From Daphnia pulex (taxonomy: Eukaryota; Arthropoda; Branchiopoda; Diplostraca; Daphniidae), in NCBI RefSeq assembly GCF_021134715.1, contig NC_060022.1, forward strand, positions 1,183,001-1,247,000: a stretch of DNA of 64,000 bases. Direction: 5' to 3'. Of this stretch, positions 34,923 through 46,599 are shown one piece after another. The translations under genes were made by a program, and so were the position numbers. Below the pieces are notes generated by a model that worked only from the letters and a program-made list of their open reading frames with translations, was not told where the DNA came from and ran no database searches. Positions within the stretch are counted from its first letter, which is position 1. Each line of letters begins with the position of its first letter.

Positions 34923-35727
34923 TTTTAGCACATCGCGTCTGCCCAAGGTGGCTTCATTTCGCTAGTTATAAGATATTCTCCGGATTAACAATGCATTCTC
35001 TTTGTACGTTTACTAGTTTGCTATATTTAGATCGAACTAAGGGCATTTTGCACTATGGAGTATCAGGAATTGAGATTAGTTCATTTCTGTACTTGAGATT
35101 TCCAGGAATGCTATTCATTAATTAACATACATCAGTTTAGGGAAACATTTCCGCCCCATGCAAGAATTAACATTATCCTAGAGCATAAAGAGCTTTCTAA
35201 TCGTCTGTGTTGTTCACGTGTAATAGAAGAAAACTTATAGCGATATAATCACATATTTATCTGAGCCTCATTTGCTGCCAAAACCCAGATGGACAAAAAA
35301 ATTTCGGAATTAGAAATCTGAAAACGTATAACGTAGATTACTCGCAAGATTCAACAAATAAAAGATTTTAATCCGAAATAAAATCCGATCCGTGATAAAT
35401 CATCATCAACTATACGTATGTAAGTGTGTAACATCGTTAACTACACGTACACATAAAGAAATAGCTTGTCGGGCACTGATTCATTCTTGCTCCAATCATT
35501 CTGTTCGTTTCAGCATGGAATCAACTGATTTGGTTAATAATTATGACAAGAATATTTCTTTTATTCCCTTTGAATTAAAGTATTTCATCAGAACCCATGA
35601 AATGAAAGCGCTTTTTCAATTAATTTAGACGTTCTGCAATTTTATTTACACCAACACATACAATGTCAAGAGGGAAGACAAAGGATACATTGGACATAAT
35701 TTATATCTTCATTCATGTATCAATAAT
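34923..35727. other. No supported gene between cp10 and cp11
   Basis: The right end, just beyond the cp11 stop, resembles the flank of cp14 near 52340-52436 (ACACATACAATGTCAAGA is shared). This is part of a duplicated three-gene block. Confidence 0.55.
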
Positions 35728-36450
35728 TTAATAGATCTTGTAGCCCTTTCCGTTGAAGGGAATGTGGACGGGGGCAACGGGGAGTTCGTATTCGTGGACG
35801 GGAGCAACTGGGAGCTCGTAGACATGGACGGGGGCAACGGGCAAGTGGTCACCCTTGGGCTGGAATCCGGCATCATCGGCGACCCAGGTCAAAGTGAATT
35901 TCTCGCCTTCGGGGGAAACCCAGTAGGAAGATCCCTTGTTGGTGTTGCCCATAACATCCTCGTAGGTGGCTTTGCCGTAAGAATCGTATTTGACTCCTTG
36001 CATCTTCTTTTGGACCTGAGATTCCTCGCGGGTGGTGTAGTCAGACTGGGCGTAGCTGTTTGACACAATCAAATTTATTTTTAGTAAATAGCAAGACTCT
36101 TTAAACAACAAGATGTGGTTTTTACCTCCATTGGCTGCTGCCATCGAGGTTGCGCTCATCAGATTGGCTGGTGATGGTGATGTCGGCGTATTTGTTATCC
36201 TTGTATGCTGGGGCAGAGTAGGCAGGTGCGGGGTAAGCTGGGGCAGAGTAGGCCGGGGCAGAGTAGGCTGGTTTGGAGTAGGCCGGTGCGGAGTAAGTGG
36301 GTGGTTTGTACTCCGGCTTGTAGCTGGCAGCGGCAGCAACGGCCAAGACAGCGGCGATAACGAACTGCAATATCGAAATTTTGCTTTTAGTTTCATTAAT
36401 TTTTTGTTATTACCAATGGTCGACATTGTTTAGTCCCTTACCAGCTTCAT
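35728..36450 (-). CDS. cp11, RR-1 cuticle protein
   Basis: Exons in transcript order are 36442-36450, 36126-36364 and 35728-36055, giving 191 residues. The leader ends AAAASYKPEY, lacking the PS dipeptide. KPEYKPPT replaces the KPAYKPPT of its relatives and matches cp12. Two PVAPVHxYEL repeats lead to PVHIPFNGKGYKIY. Intron 2 differs at only a few bases from cp8 and cp12. Overall length and exon sizes equal cp14, its counterpart in the duplicated triplet. Confidence 0.93.
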
Positions 36451-36478
36451 GTTGTATTCGGTTGGCTTGGGAAACAAC

Positions 36479-36554
36479 TGATACTTTTGATGTTTCATTT
36501 CTTCACTTATATATCGTTGAGTGAAGGGTAGATAACATTCATGTGACCCAATTG
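36479..36554 (-). promoter_or_regulatory. cp11 core promoter
   Basis: The initiator A is at 36479, the TATA box at 36506-36513, and CAATTGGGTCA on minus at 36544-36554, about 70 bp upstream. A GAAAGTGAGAGTGAGAGTC tract on minus lies near 36600. Confidence 0.75.
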
Positions 36555-37080
36555 TAAAGTGACCGATAGTCTCATTTTTGGGCGTAGTACAAATAAGACT
36601 CTCACTCTCACTTTCAACCCTATCCCCTTAAGAAAACAATTTTTTCCTGTTTGGTAATGAGGATGTCTATTATCTTTTTTCCGTCAGTACGTGATGTTAC
36701 ATATAAGTAGCGATTGCTAATATCTTATACTGTTTTTTAAAACTGAAAGATTAGTAAAAATTTGCAGGGATAGAAATTTCCGAATAACTTTGACAGCTTT
36801 TAAAAGCAATTTATTGTTTAATATTTAATTGTTATACCATTAGATGTAACGAACACTAACATTAATTTCTTTGTTCTGTCTAGTTAAACAAATCATTAAT
36901 ATCAGTCATGATGATTAAACATTGAAAGTAAAAGCACATATCTCATCATTTCTTTTGATACGATGAGCCAAGAAATCACAGATTGATTTTATCGAAAAGC
37001 AAAAGCCTAACCAACCATGGCCTAGAATAATATTGGTTAACCAATGAAGGAGAGAAATGGCCATCGCAAACACGCATGAA
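36555..37080. other. Head-to-head intergenic region between cp11 and cp12
   Basis: cp11 and cp12 are divergent, so this is shared upstream DNA. It resembles the cp14/cp15 intergenic region, notably just before cp12. No gene was seen. Confidence 0.55.
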
Positions 37081-37168
37081 AAATTGGGACAACAGAGTAA
37101 ACGAAACCGTACGTGGCACTCCCTTCTCCGGGTATATAAACTAGTCTAAAACCGATTTTAAGCCGTCA
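37081..37168 (+). promoter_or_regulatory. cp12 core promoter with variant element
   Basis: AAATTGGGACA at 37081-37091 has one change in the half-site. TATATAAA is at 37133-37140 and TCAGT has its A at 37168. Confidence 0.7.
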
Positions 37169-37199
37169 GTTGTTCAACTTATCAACTTCAACTATCATC

Positions 37200-37964
37200 A
37201 TGAAGCTAGTAAAAAAAAAATAAGTTTTTATAAGCATAATGTGATGTGAATTTTAATCTTTTTGTGGAAACCTTGTTTTTAGTTTATCATCGCCGCTGTC
37301 TTGGCCGTTGCTGCCGCTGCTACATCCAGCTACAAGCCGGAGTACAAGCCACCCACCTACTCGGCACCGGCCTATTCCAAACCAGCCTACTCTGCCCCAA
37401 CCTACTCTGCCCCAACCTACTCTGCCCCAGCCTACTCTGCCCCAGCCTACTCTGCCCCAGCTTACCCCGCACCTGCCTACTCTGCCCCAGCATACAAGGA
37501 TAACAAATACGCCGACATCACCATCACCAGTCAATCTGATGAGCGCAACCTCGATGGCAGCAGCCAATGGAGGTAAAAACCACATCTTGTTGTTTAAAGA
37601 GTCTTGCTATTTACTAAAGAGAAATTTGATTGTGTCAAACAGCTCCGCCCAGTCTGACTACACCACCCGCGAGGAATCCCAAGTCCAGAAGAAGATGCAA
37701 GGAGTCAAGTACGACTCTTACGGTAAAGCCACATACGAGGATGTTATGGGCAACACCAACAAGGGATCTTCCTACTGGGTTTCCCCCGAAGGCCAGAAAT
37801 TCACTTTGACCTGGGTTGCCGATGATGCCGGATTCCAGCCCAAGGGTGACCACTTGCCCGTTGCCCCCGTCCATGTCTACGAACTTCCAGTTGCCCCTGT
37901 CCATGAGTACGAACTCCCCGTTGCCCCCGCTCTTCCCTACAAACGCACTGGAGCTGGATATTAA
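37200..37964 (+). CDS. cp12, RR-1 cuticle protein with the longest N-terminal repeat
   Basis: Exons 37200-37208, 37283-37572 and 37643-37964 encode 206 residues. Exon 2 (290 nt) is the longest of the cluster because of extra YSAPT/YSAPA units. The leader is MKLFIIAAVLAVAAAA and the mature start is TSSYKPEYKPPT, with Thr for Pro. The junction is SSAQSDY. Two PVAPVHxYEL repeats precede ALPYKRTGAGY. The second intron is base-identical to that of cp8 in the opposite orientation, which points to exchange between inverted paralogs. Confidence 0.93.
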
Positions 37965-38636
37965 GTGCAGTCGCATATTTATTAATAGCAGATAGTTTAA
38001 GTGTTTCATGTCAATGACTATTAGAACAATGTAAAAATTTATTGATTGAGAAAACGATAAACGCAAATTTTCTTTTTCTTAATTCAATTTTGCTGCCATT
38101 GATAATTAATATTCATCCTTGATACCGACAGAGTGATGTAAAATATTCTCTTTTTTCATTCGTTGAATGGTTTTTTCGCTTTGGGGGTTTACAATGGATT
38201 CATTTATATTTATCGATGGCAAAGGAATTCAAGAAATTTTTGCAGATATGAATTAAGCGCTTTAAGAACGACTTCACAGTTTTTTGTTTCAATTAATAAA
38301 ACAAAATTCAGTTGTATATAAAAAGCCAATAAATTAAAAATTCCATTAGCTTTCTTCTACTGTAATGCGTAAAGGTCACGTGTGAAAGTGTTTGTTTACG
38401 CGAAGCCCTACTACTTTGGCACATCATAAAGTTCTGTGAATTTTGAGAAATTTGAACAATCATTATATTTCTGGTGATAGGCAGAATCTGATCAAAAGAA
38501 TTTCAAAATAAAATTACGTTCAATGTTCTCAGTTCATATTTACAAGTACATCAACAGGTATAACGCCGTTGCAAAGAATGCACGGATATAATATAATGAT
38601 AAAGAGAAAATCAGGAGTTAATGGCTTTATTCAGGA
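37965..38636. other. cp12 3' flank, no supported gene
   Basis: TCACGTGTGAAAGTGTTTG near 38380 recalls the distal motif of the cluster. No coding region was seen. Confidence 0.45.
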
Positions 38637-38710
38637 AAATATCAATAACTTAATAGATCTTGTAGCCCTTTCCGTTGAAGGGAATGTGGACGTTACCAAC
38701 GGGAGATCGT
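38637..38710 (-). pseudogene. Truncated cuticle-gene 3' end
   Basis: On the minus strand this reads the tail PVHIPFNGKGYKIY and stop, with the same ATATCAATAAC flank as cp9, cp10 and cp13. The similarity ends abruptly after about 60 bp; the core and all upstream exons are missing. It sits about 340 bp outside the left border of the giant inverted repeat and is probably the stump of a paralog lost during that rearrangement. Confidence 0.8.
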
Positions 38711-39051
38711 AGTATAATATTATCAAATGGTATACCATGTTTACTTTTTTTTATCAAGAGACTATTATTTTATATTAGACTTTATATGATAAATGCTAAT
38801 CCAGTAACATTTAGATAACATCACTTGGAATAATACGTGATGCGTGGTTATTTCAATGTCGAATTAATAATTATTTAGATTTGGTGCAATGCATCACTAA
38901 AGATGGCTCATTTAATCATAATTTTGTAATGTCCTATTTTTATTTTTTAATTGTTGAATAAATAGAAGCTCGACGAATTATAAGAGAGGTATTCGAGGAA
39001 AAAAAATGTTAACTTTTTAAAAACGTTATGGATAGACTACAGCTACACTAG
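38711..39051. other. No supported gene; left flank of inverted repeat
   Basis: AT-rich sequence with no recognised frame. Confidence 0.5.
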
Positions 39052-40350
39052 TGTGTCCGTTAATTAAACCGTTAACGGTTTAGTAAAATATAAACTTTTT
39101 CTCAAATGCCCCACACTAGATGGCGAAGTCGTCGAGCTATGCCCATCTGGCCATCTCGCGGCAGTCATGGAAGTTGTTGCATGGGGTGGTTGTCTGATGT
39201 TTCTTTCTTTAACCACATTAAAAAAATATGGCGACCACGTCGACCACGTTGCGAGATGCCGGCTGCCGGGATTTATTTTTCGCCATTAATAAAATAATAA
39301 TTACCGCCTACTTCAACAATTGGTGTCGTACGAAAACAGCAGTGCAATGTACACCATAGAGAGTGTGGGTTGTGGTCGTGGAGAAAATCAGTTTCAACTA
39401 GTTAAATTAATAAGAATAGTAGAACTTCAGTGAAGGGTGTAGTAAAAGTTGAGTTCAGAATTTAAAATCTTTCAATAATTCTGAATGTGCTAAAAATCGA
39501 ATTTTTTATTCTTTTTAAGTTCCAGACCTACAACATTTTCTTGTTTTAGTTGCAAGTGGTTGCAATGATGGTGTACCAATGGTGAAGGCAGAATGAGAAA
39601 CAGGTATTGCTTTCATCTTCTCATGTCTCTTTCACACGCTAAAGTTCTGGATTTTTTGTCAAGCTTACATATGCTCTGAAAGTGAATAACCAATAATGCC
39701 TTATTGGCTCTTAACTAGCATCTGATCGTGTGTAATGCTTTTTTACAAATTATGTCATTTTTGAAAGAATAAGGGTAAGAAATATAGGTAAGAATAAGCT
39801 AGATGAACATAAAGAGAAGAAAGTAAAATTCAAGTAAAGATATTAAGTAGAACTGTGCTTTATTTGTCCCACCTCCACCAGGTTTTAGGACAAGAAAAAT
39901 CACAGTGACACAAGAAATAGTCATCCTGTTAGGTTGTGTGTATTTTTTGTTTTTAAATAATGACTGAATATTTTAATGAAATTCCTCATTTATTTTCTCA
40001 GACTCTGGAATATTTTGCATTTCAACCGATATTGGTGCAAATACTGATTCTATAAGTCACATCTTTGCAGAAGAAACTGGCAGCCTGGAAGAAATTGGCG
40101 GTGGTGATTGGTGTGAATTTAGAAATTGAGGCAGGTGTTTCCCACAATGTACTTGACGAAAGAACTTGAAGGTGCATACAATAAAACTTAGTTTTTGTCA
40201 TAAAAGATGCTCATAGTTCTTTATATTTTAGGCACTGTAAGCCAATGCTATCTGGAATTTTGCTAGAAATGTCTTTCAGACAGTCATAAACGTTGAGAAA
40301 AAAGAAGAACCTGAACTCAAAATAGAACCAGAAGAACCATATAGCATATA

Positions 40351-40584
40351 CTACCGGTTGAACTCTCCAAGACCCACGTGCTCAAAGACTACATGTATTA
40401 TTATGGCATGCTCTTGTTCATTTACGACTAATGGTTTTGGTGGAGTCATCAAATTGGGCATTGGAAAGCTAGCTGCAAAGATTTGTAAACTAGTACACGA
40501 GCAATCCACTTCCGGTCGGTAAGAACCAGGCGTCCTAGAAGAGACACTATAAATGTAAATGTCGTTCAAGTTTTCCATTACCAA
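40351..40584 (-). CDS. Unrecognised frame, left arm copy
   Basis: A 77-codon frame starting with ATG, containing VSSRTPGSYRPEVDCSC and ending in an acidic/hydrophobic segment. The right-arm copy at 48973-49206 differs by a single residue near the C-terminus (GEFNR here, GELNR there). I do not recognise it. Conservation is no proof of coding, because the whole arm is this similar. Confidence 0.25.
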   Translation of the reverse strand: MVMENLNDIYIYSVSSRTPGSYRPEVDCSCTSLQIFAASFPMPNLMTPPKPLVVNEQEHAIIIHVVFEHVGLGEFNR

Positions 40585-42599
40585 ACCTTTATCGGCTTCA
40601 TTATCTCAAAGGACAAAGGCATAGAGGAATAGGAAACATTTTCATTTCTTTCCCAATCCAAAGCTAATGAGCAAATTTTTCTTTCTAACTAATCCGGAAA
40701 CACAAAATGATGAAATTCGTCTTTACGGTCAACTAGTTCGACCGTATCATGAGTGAACCATCTAGCCTGATGTCATTCAAGATTTCCATCACGGTCCCAA
40801 GAATAATTCCCCGGCTTGGATTTTCTCATTGGCCTGACCTCTCTTAAAGAGTCTCTCGTTTTTCCGCACAAACGGCTTTGTGTTGCTACAGAAAGGGTGT
40901 TGTTTCTCCGTAATGAAAGTTAAAAGGTAATTCTTGTTTTGGATCCCTTAAGCTTACTGAATCTAAAATATTTGTGTATGAATTTACAGGGAGACTAGCC
41001 TATAATTTCCACATCGCCTGAAACTGCTGTCCATTTTGCTAGTCTTCGTTATAGAAGAAATTCTGCCATCTCTTCATCGATGAGAGACTTGCTGTAACGT
41101 TTTGTCAGAAACACTACAGTTAAAGTAATAATGAATGCTAGGTTTTAGCGAACTTAAATGCGTTGTTCAAGTTTTGTGAGTAGACCAGTCCTGCAATCAA
41201 ATACTGAGTTTTGAGACGTGTCAAATAGATGGCGTGTTGATTGTATCAGTAATCGGCTATGGCGGTTTGCTGTCAAAAGTTAAGCTTTCTTTTCTTCGAA
41301 AATTAATAATGAATTCATAGGTAAATTCGAATTTTTCGTCCGTAACTTGTCGGTGATGTGTTCTATTCCGTGTATATGTTAAACTCTAATGTTTCTCATC
41401 AACTTACAGTAGGAAACGTGTAAGGGTCGTGCAGCCTATTGTCAAAGTTCTATTTTGTTCAAAATAATTGTATTCTACTGAATGTGCCATCGAAATTATG
41501 CAGGTATCAACCAATTACACTAGTTTTATTACAGTATTGCTGAAACATATATTCTTCTCGTCTTTTTTATGAGGTGTCATCATAATTATCTGCTGTTTGT
41601 ATTGGACTTGCTAGATCAACAACCTCAGCATAGACCAATCTCTCATTCCATCATTCTAGATAAACTTGGATAACTGATGGGTGGTTTCATGTGTAAGTTC
41701 ACTTATCATGTCCCTGAACTTTTTTGTTGCAGTTCAATATGTATTTAAATTATTGATCTGCACTTATGTTTATCTAATAACGTTTAAGAGAGGATTTCGA
41801 GTGTATAGTGTATACTGATAAGTGTGTGTTTGTGTCTGTTTAATTATTCTTTTAGATCATAGATGACAAGCACATTGATGACACAAATTATAAACAAGTT
41901 GACTTATATATTTTTTTTTTTAATTTTATTTACAGGTTCTAAATTAGAGGTTTCTAAATTGGCATGACCAACTTTATGAGAAGTCATGTCCTTTCAAGAA
42001 AAGGACAAGGACTATACAGTCCTTCCTTGTTTGCTAACCTGTTGGCTGCAACCCTTGAATCTCCCTTATTTACTTCCTTACACGGGCCCTCATGATTTGA
42101 GGTAATACTTACTGTCGCTACAATCTTGTTTGAATATTATTTTCATCTAAATAAATGTTCATTCTCCTTACAGAATAATCCTTCACTACTGATCATGGAC
42201 TTCATCCATTGGTGAAAACGGACGAGAGAATGCTGTAATCCAAGACTGATAAATTGTGTAGTTAGATTCAATTACAAGTGCATATCTGGGCTCCCTTCTT
42301 TTCTGTGGCCCCGTTTCCCTAACTAACCACTAACCAACGCCCGCCGGTGGTCACTCACCCGCTGTGAAACCAGGAGGAGGGGAGGGCTCTGGTCGAACGG
42401 GGACTTGGAAGGCGCATGATCCGATGAAAACTTTTGGAGGGTCATGAGTCTAACCCGGAAGCCTAGTATGACTACATCTCCCCGGAAAAACTTGCCTCGT
42501 ACTTCTCTCTTCTTCTCGGTCCAGATAAATATCTCTGGGGGCCGTAGACATATCCTATAACAGCATGTGCGAGTTAAACAATGCAACCCACTACCCAAT

Positions 42600-42957
42600 G
42601 AAACAAAAAGCCATGGTTTATTATTTGCGCAAATCTCCGTCAGTCAAGTTACAAATTTTTCTAATTCAACAACTCGCGTAGAATTTTGCATCTAGTCTAT
42701 TAGTGCAAATCGCGATTCCATGTGTTTGGTAGTTAAGAAAATGGTTGTTTAAAAAACAAACAATGGGGTGTTCTGAATAGCCAAAAAAACTCACCATTGT
42801 ATGTTTTTTAAACAACCATCTTCATACCAAACACATAGGATCGCTATTTGCACCAGTAGACTAGATGCAAAATTCGACAGAAGTTGATGAGTTTGAAAAA
42901 CTTGTAACTTGACTGACCCAGATTTCCGCAAAACTAAACCATCGCTTTTTGTCTCAT
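42600..42957. repeat. Nested imperfect palindrome, left arm
   Basis: The two halves (about 42608-42770 and 42795-42955) are inverted copies of each other: AGTCAAGTTACAAATTTTTC and TGGTTGTTTAAAAAACA in one match the reverse complements in the other. The hairpin stem is about 160 bp with a short loop. It looks like a foldback miniature element and is present in both arms. Confidence 0.75.
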
Positions 42958-43254
42958 TGCCGCAGCGGTGGTGGCGGGTTGCGTTTAACTCGTACAGAAG
43001 AAAAACGTGTTGTACCGGACGCTCTGTTTATTGAATTTTTTTAACATTTTAAAAAGAAAATAAAACAAATTGGTTCATATAACATAATTATTTTTATTTA
43101 TTACAGATATTACATGGATAAGGTTTAGCATTGGTTTTTAGGGTTGAGGGTATAAATTTAGGGGTTAGTAGGTGTATGTTTTCGGGGTTTGAAGGATTGG
43201 AAGGTATATGTTTGTGGGGTTTGGAGATTAATTGGTAGGGCAATATTTGTAGGG

Positions 43255-43569
43255 TTATAGATTAACTGAATTTTTATCCAAACTTGAAATATCCTCCCTA
43301 CCTCCTCCACTTTCCTTTCGCAATCCCGGAAACATGTTTATTATTTGTTGACATACACATCCCATATTTGTTTTTGTTGCTTCTGAACTTATAAACGGTA
43401 AACTGCAATAGTCACGATGACAATTTAACAAAATATGATGCAACTTCGGTAACACAACATCAGCACCAGGGAACGGCCAATTGAACTTGATGTAGAAAGA
43501 TCTTTCACCAACATAGGCTGCAACAACGTGCCACATCGGACAGCAACTACGCGAACATACACGATAAAC
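43255..43569 (-). CDS. Exon-like cysteine-rich fragment, left arm
   Basis: After a splice-like TATAG the minus strand reads VYRVCSRSCCPMWHVVAAYV and continues with a Trp/Phe-rich stretch, KFNWPFPGADVV, and further cysteines to a stop at 43255. A copy in the right arm near 46000-46150 has a similar start but has drifted. It may be a later exon of the divergent gene that starts at 44513. I do not recognise the family. Confidence 0.3.
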   Translation of the reverse strand, partial: VYRVCSRSCCPMWHVVAAYVGERSFYIKFNWPFPGADVVLPKLHHILLNCHRDYCSLPFISSEATKTNMGCVCQQIINMFPGLRKESGGGREDISSLDKNSVNL

Positions 43570-44291
43570 CTATAACCGAAATTAAAAGAATCAATCTTCA
43601 GCATCATGGAAATTCTGTCTGAAAGGACGAATTAATGACACTTTGTGGTTTTAGATAAACCAAATATTCTGAAAACAAATATTCTGAAAACAATATCTTA
43701 TAGCTATTGTTGGAACAAACAAAAATGTGTGATTTAGACTGCAACAAAGAAGAAAGTGAAGCTAAGACTGTAACTGGATGTTAATCCTGCTTTTAAAAAA
43801 ATCAATTACTATCAAGCAGTGAATTCTCATGTGACGATTAAAAAAAATTACACAACTATAGCTAAACTATGAAATCTCTCAGTATCAGTTAGCAAGCTTT
43901 TTGAATGAGACAGACAATTAGAAAGTTGATTGAAATTTAATTACTTCAGTTGTTTGTGTTTCTTCATTTGACGAAAACACAGCAGTAGGAACACCCTTTA
44001 CCAGCTGGCTGCATCAAATCCATGTGTACATTGGGTAGCAACAAAGAAGCTTAGACTTTACCAAACTGTTTATCACAAAAAAAAACCAATACTATCAAGG
44101 AAACAGCGTCTCAAATGACAAAAACAAAAATGGCAGAAATTAAAGTAAACTGCACAATCCTTCAGAAAATGTTGCCAAAGGAACAGCTAGAAAGCTTTTC
44201 CAAGGTAGACAAATAAAGTTCTACAGCTAGGCAAGTTAAGAAATAGTCACCGACTAACTAAGTCTCACATTAGAAAGTTGAACATATTTAC

Positions 44292-44513
44292 CTGATTTGT
44301 TCTTAAGTGTTTCTTACAAAACGTACAGCCAGTACAGGAAAAAGAGATGACATCTTGGCAAAATGTACAGATGCTCAGGTTCTGCTCAGGCCACATGATC
44401 AGCTGAAATTTCCAAGTAGAAATTATTGGCTAGGTTATCACGCAACCATCTAAATTCACACAAAAAATAATTAAGATTCAGTAACATCTAACAATCCAAA
44501 CGGGAAATACCAT
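44292..44513 (-). CDS. First exons of an unrecognised cysteine-rich gene, divergent from mS35
   Basis: A clean 37-codon phase-0 exon lies at 44402 to 44292 with AG before and GTAAAT after. It reads LIMWPEQNLSICTFC and then SCTGCTFCKK, giving C-x2-C and C-x2-C-x2-C spacing that suggests metal binding. An ATG at 44513-44511 followed by GTATTT would supply a one-codon start exon in the right phase; that is inference. The start is about 215 bp from the mS35 start on the other strand, so the two would share a bidirectional promoter. Downstream exons may include 43255-43569. Family unknown. Confidence 0.4.
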
Positions 44514-44728
44514 TTTTATGAAGAAAAATGTGAGGAAGGAAAATACGCCGTACGGATTGTCTAACGATACGCCATACGCTTTCAATCAGTGCTCGAAAAC
44601 AAATGGCGGCGGTCTTGCGTAACGAAGACTTAGATCCATATCAGTAGTTGTAAATGTGAATCATAGATGGCGACGAAACTTGTATTTTAGTCTGCTAAAA
44701 AAGAGGAAAAAAAAAAAAGTCGAATAAA

Positions 44729-45530
44729 ATGTCTGCAATTGTCAACCTACGTGTTTTCCGTAATTTTCAGCAGTTTGTGCCAATTAATAGACCCATTTCT
44801 AATTATCCCACATCATTTCGCAAAAATGAAGAAATTCAAAAAGTGGATGGTAACTTTCATCTGTTCAAACTTAGTATCATAAGATTATTTACACGTGAAT
44901 GGCATGTGCTGTAACCGTTCGCTGGATCTGTGCCCCAACAAGTCGTTAAATATGAGATCATACGGTCGCAAAGTATACAATAGAGCAGCAGTTCATCCTC
45001 CACGTTCCAACAAAATGCCAACTGATCAAGACTGGTCCTCAGTTTGGCCAGTTGCAAGATCTTTCCATCCAGCTAGTGTCCCGCTGCCCTTGCATCAGGG
45101 CTGGGTTGTCCTTGGTGCAACACCACCCGGCAAATTTGCCAATGCAGAGTTGATGAAGATCCCCAACTTTCTTCACTTGACACCACCCGCTATTGAGAGA
45201 CAATGCCAAGCATTGAAAAGTGAGAACCCTGCAGTGTAATAGATATTTTATTAACAATTTAACCATTATTTGTTTGTAGAATTCTCAATTCTGCACAGAG
45301 TGCCGTAAGAGTTGGATCTCAACAAAAAGGTTGAAAATCATTTACCCATTACAATCACAACTAGTGATTACCTCAATTCTTTCCCCTCATTGAGTGATGC
45401 CCGAGCCAGAATTGTAACACTCCAGGTCTGAAAAAAAGAAAAAAAACTGCATTTGATATCCTGTTATAAGTAACTCTTTTCTTCCCTAATGTAGGTGAAA
45501 TTGAGCTCTTTGAATTGGACAGCCATGCCA
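44729..45530 (+). pseudogene. MRPS35: Mitochondrial ribosomal protein mS35, truncated pseudogene
   Basis: Recognisable blocks are: an N-terminal Arg-rich targeting-like sequence from ATG 44729 to about 44849; a second exon ending at 45219 with PTDQDWSSVWPVARSF, VPLPLHQGW and KIPNFLHLTP; an exon at 45280-45425 with ELDLNKKVENHLP and DARARIVTLQ; and the start of the next at 45495 (VKLSSLN). These match the conserved core of mS35, a small-subunit protein of the mitochondrial ribosome. The spliced frame has an in-frame TAA at 45306-45308. The register is lost one base after SSLN, and the rest of the gene is replaced by the right arm of the inverted repeat. Introns are retained, so it is not a processed copy. 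A functional copy presumably lies elsewhere. Confidence 0.85.
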
Positions 45531-46599
45531 AGGATAAATTCTTCTTTTTCCTGTACCGGCTTTACGTTTTGTAAGAAACCCTTCAGAACTATTCAGGTAA
45601 ATATGTTCAACTTTCTAACTGTGAGACTACAGACTTAGTTAGTCGGTGACTATCTCTTAACTTATTTGTTGTAGAATTTTCAGTTGTCTACCTTGTAAAT
45701 GCTTGCTAGCTTTAGGTTCTTTTGCAACTTTTATTCTGAAGAATTGTGTTTGCATAGTTTACTTTAACTTATGTATTTTCTGTTTTTGTAATTTAAGACA
45801 TTGTTTTCTTGATAGTTGATAGTAATTGAGTTTTTTTTTTATAAATTGGATTACTAGTCTGGTAAAAGTATGAGCTTCTTTGTTGCCGCCCAACGTACAC
45901 ATGGATTTGATGCAGCCAGCTGAGGGCTTTAACTCTTGTAAATAACATAAAGTGACATTTATTCATCTTGATTAATTCATTTCATTTTGTTTATAGGTTT
46001 AGTGTTTTATGTTCGCGTAGTTGCTGTCCGATGTGGCACGTTGTTGAAGCCTATGCTGGTAAAAGATCTTTCTACATCAAGTTCAATTGGCCGTTCCTTG
46101 GTGCTGGTGTCGTGTTACCGAAGTTGCATCATTATCTTGTTAAATTGTCATCGTGACTATTGCAGTTTACCGTTTATAAGTGAAGAAGCAACAGAAACAA
46201 ATACGGGATGTTTATGTCAAACAAATAATATACATGTTTTTTGGGGGAAAGTGGTGGATGTTGGAGGGAGGATATTTCAAGTTTGGATAAAAATTCAGTT
46301 AATCTATAACCCTACAAATGTTGCCCTACCAATTAATCTCCAAACCCCACAAACATATACCTTCCAATCCTTCAAACCCCGGAAACATCCACCTACCAAC
46401 CCTTAAATCTACACCCTTAACCCTAAAAACCAATGCTAAACCTTATCCATGTAATATCTGTAATAAATAAAATAAAACATTATATGAACTAATTTATTTT
46501 TTATTTTTAAAATGTTAAAAAAAATCAATAAACAGAGCGTCCGGTTCAAGACGGTTTACTACTGCACGAGTTTAAACGCAACCCGCCACCACCGCTGCG

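Larger units (their letters stand above)
39052..44402. repeat. Left arm of giant inverted repeat
   Basis: This arm is the reverse complement of 45530-50481. The outer border begins at about GTCCGTTAA, followed by AACTTTTTCTCAAA and CCCCAC. The outer part (about 39100-42960) is almost identical to the right arm. The inner part (about 43000-44400) is visibly more diverged, with several indels. It contains exon-like fragments but no transposase, polymerase, integrase or capsid signature I recognise. It may be a segmental inverted duplication of host DNA or a long-terminal-inverted-repeat element. Confidence 0.88.

Noticed and set aside
37320-37500. CRISPR-like appearance of regularly spaced repeats in exon 2
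   Set aside because: These are coding YSAPAY repeats with no unique spacers, in a eukaryotic gene.
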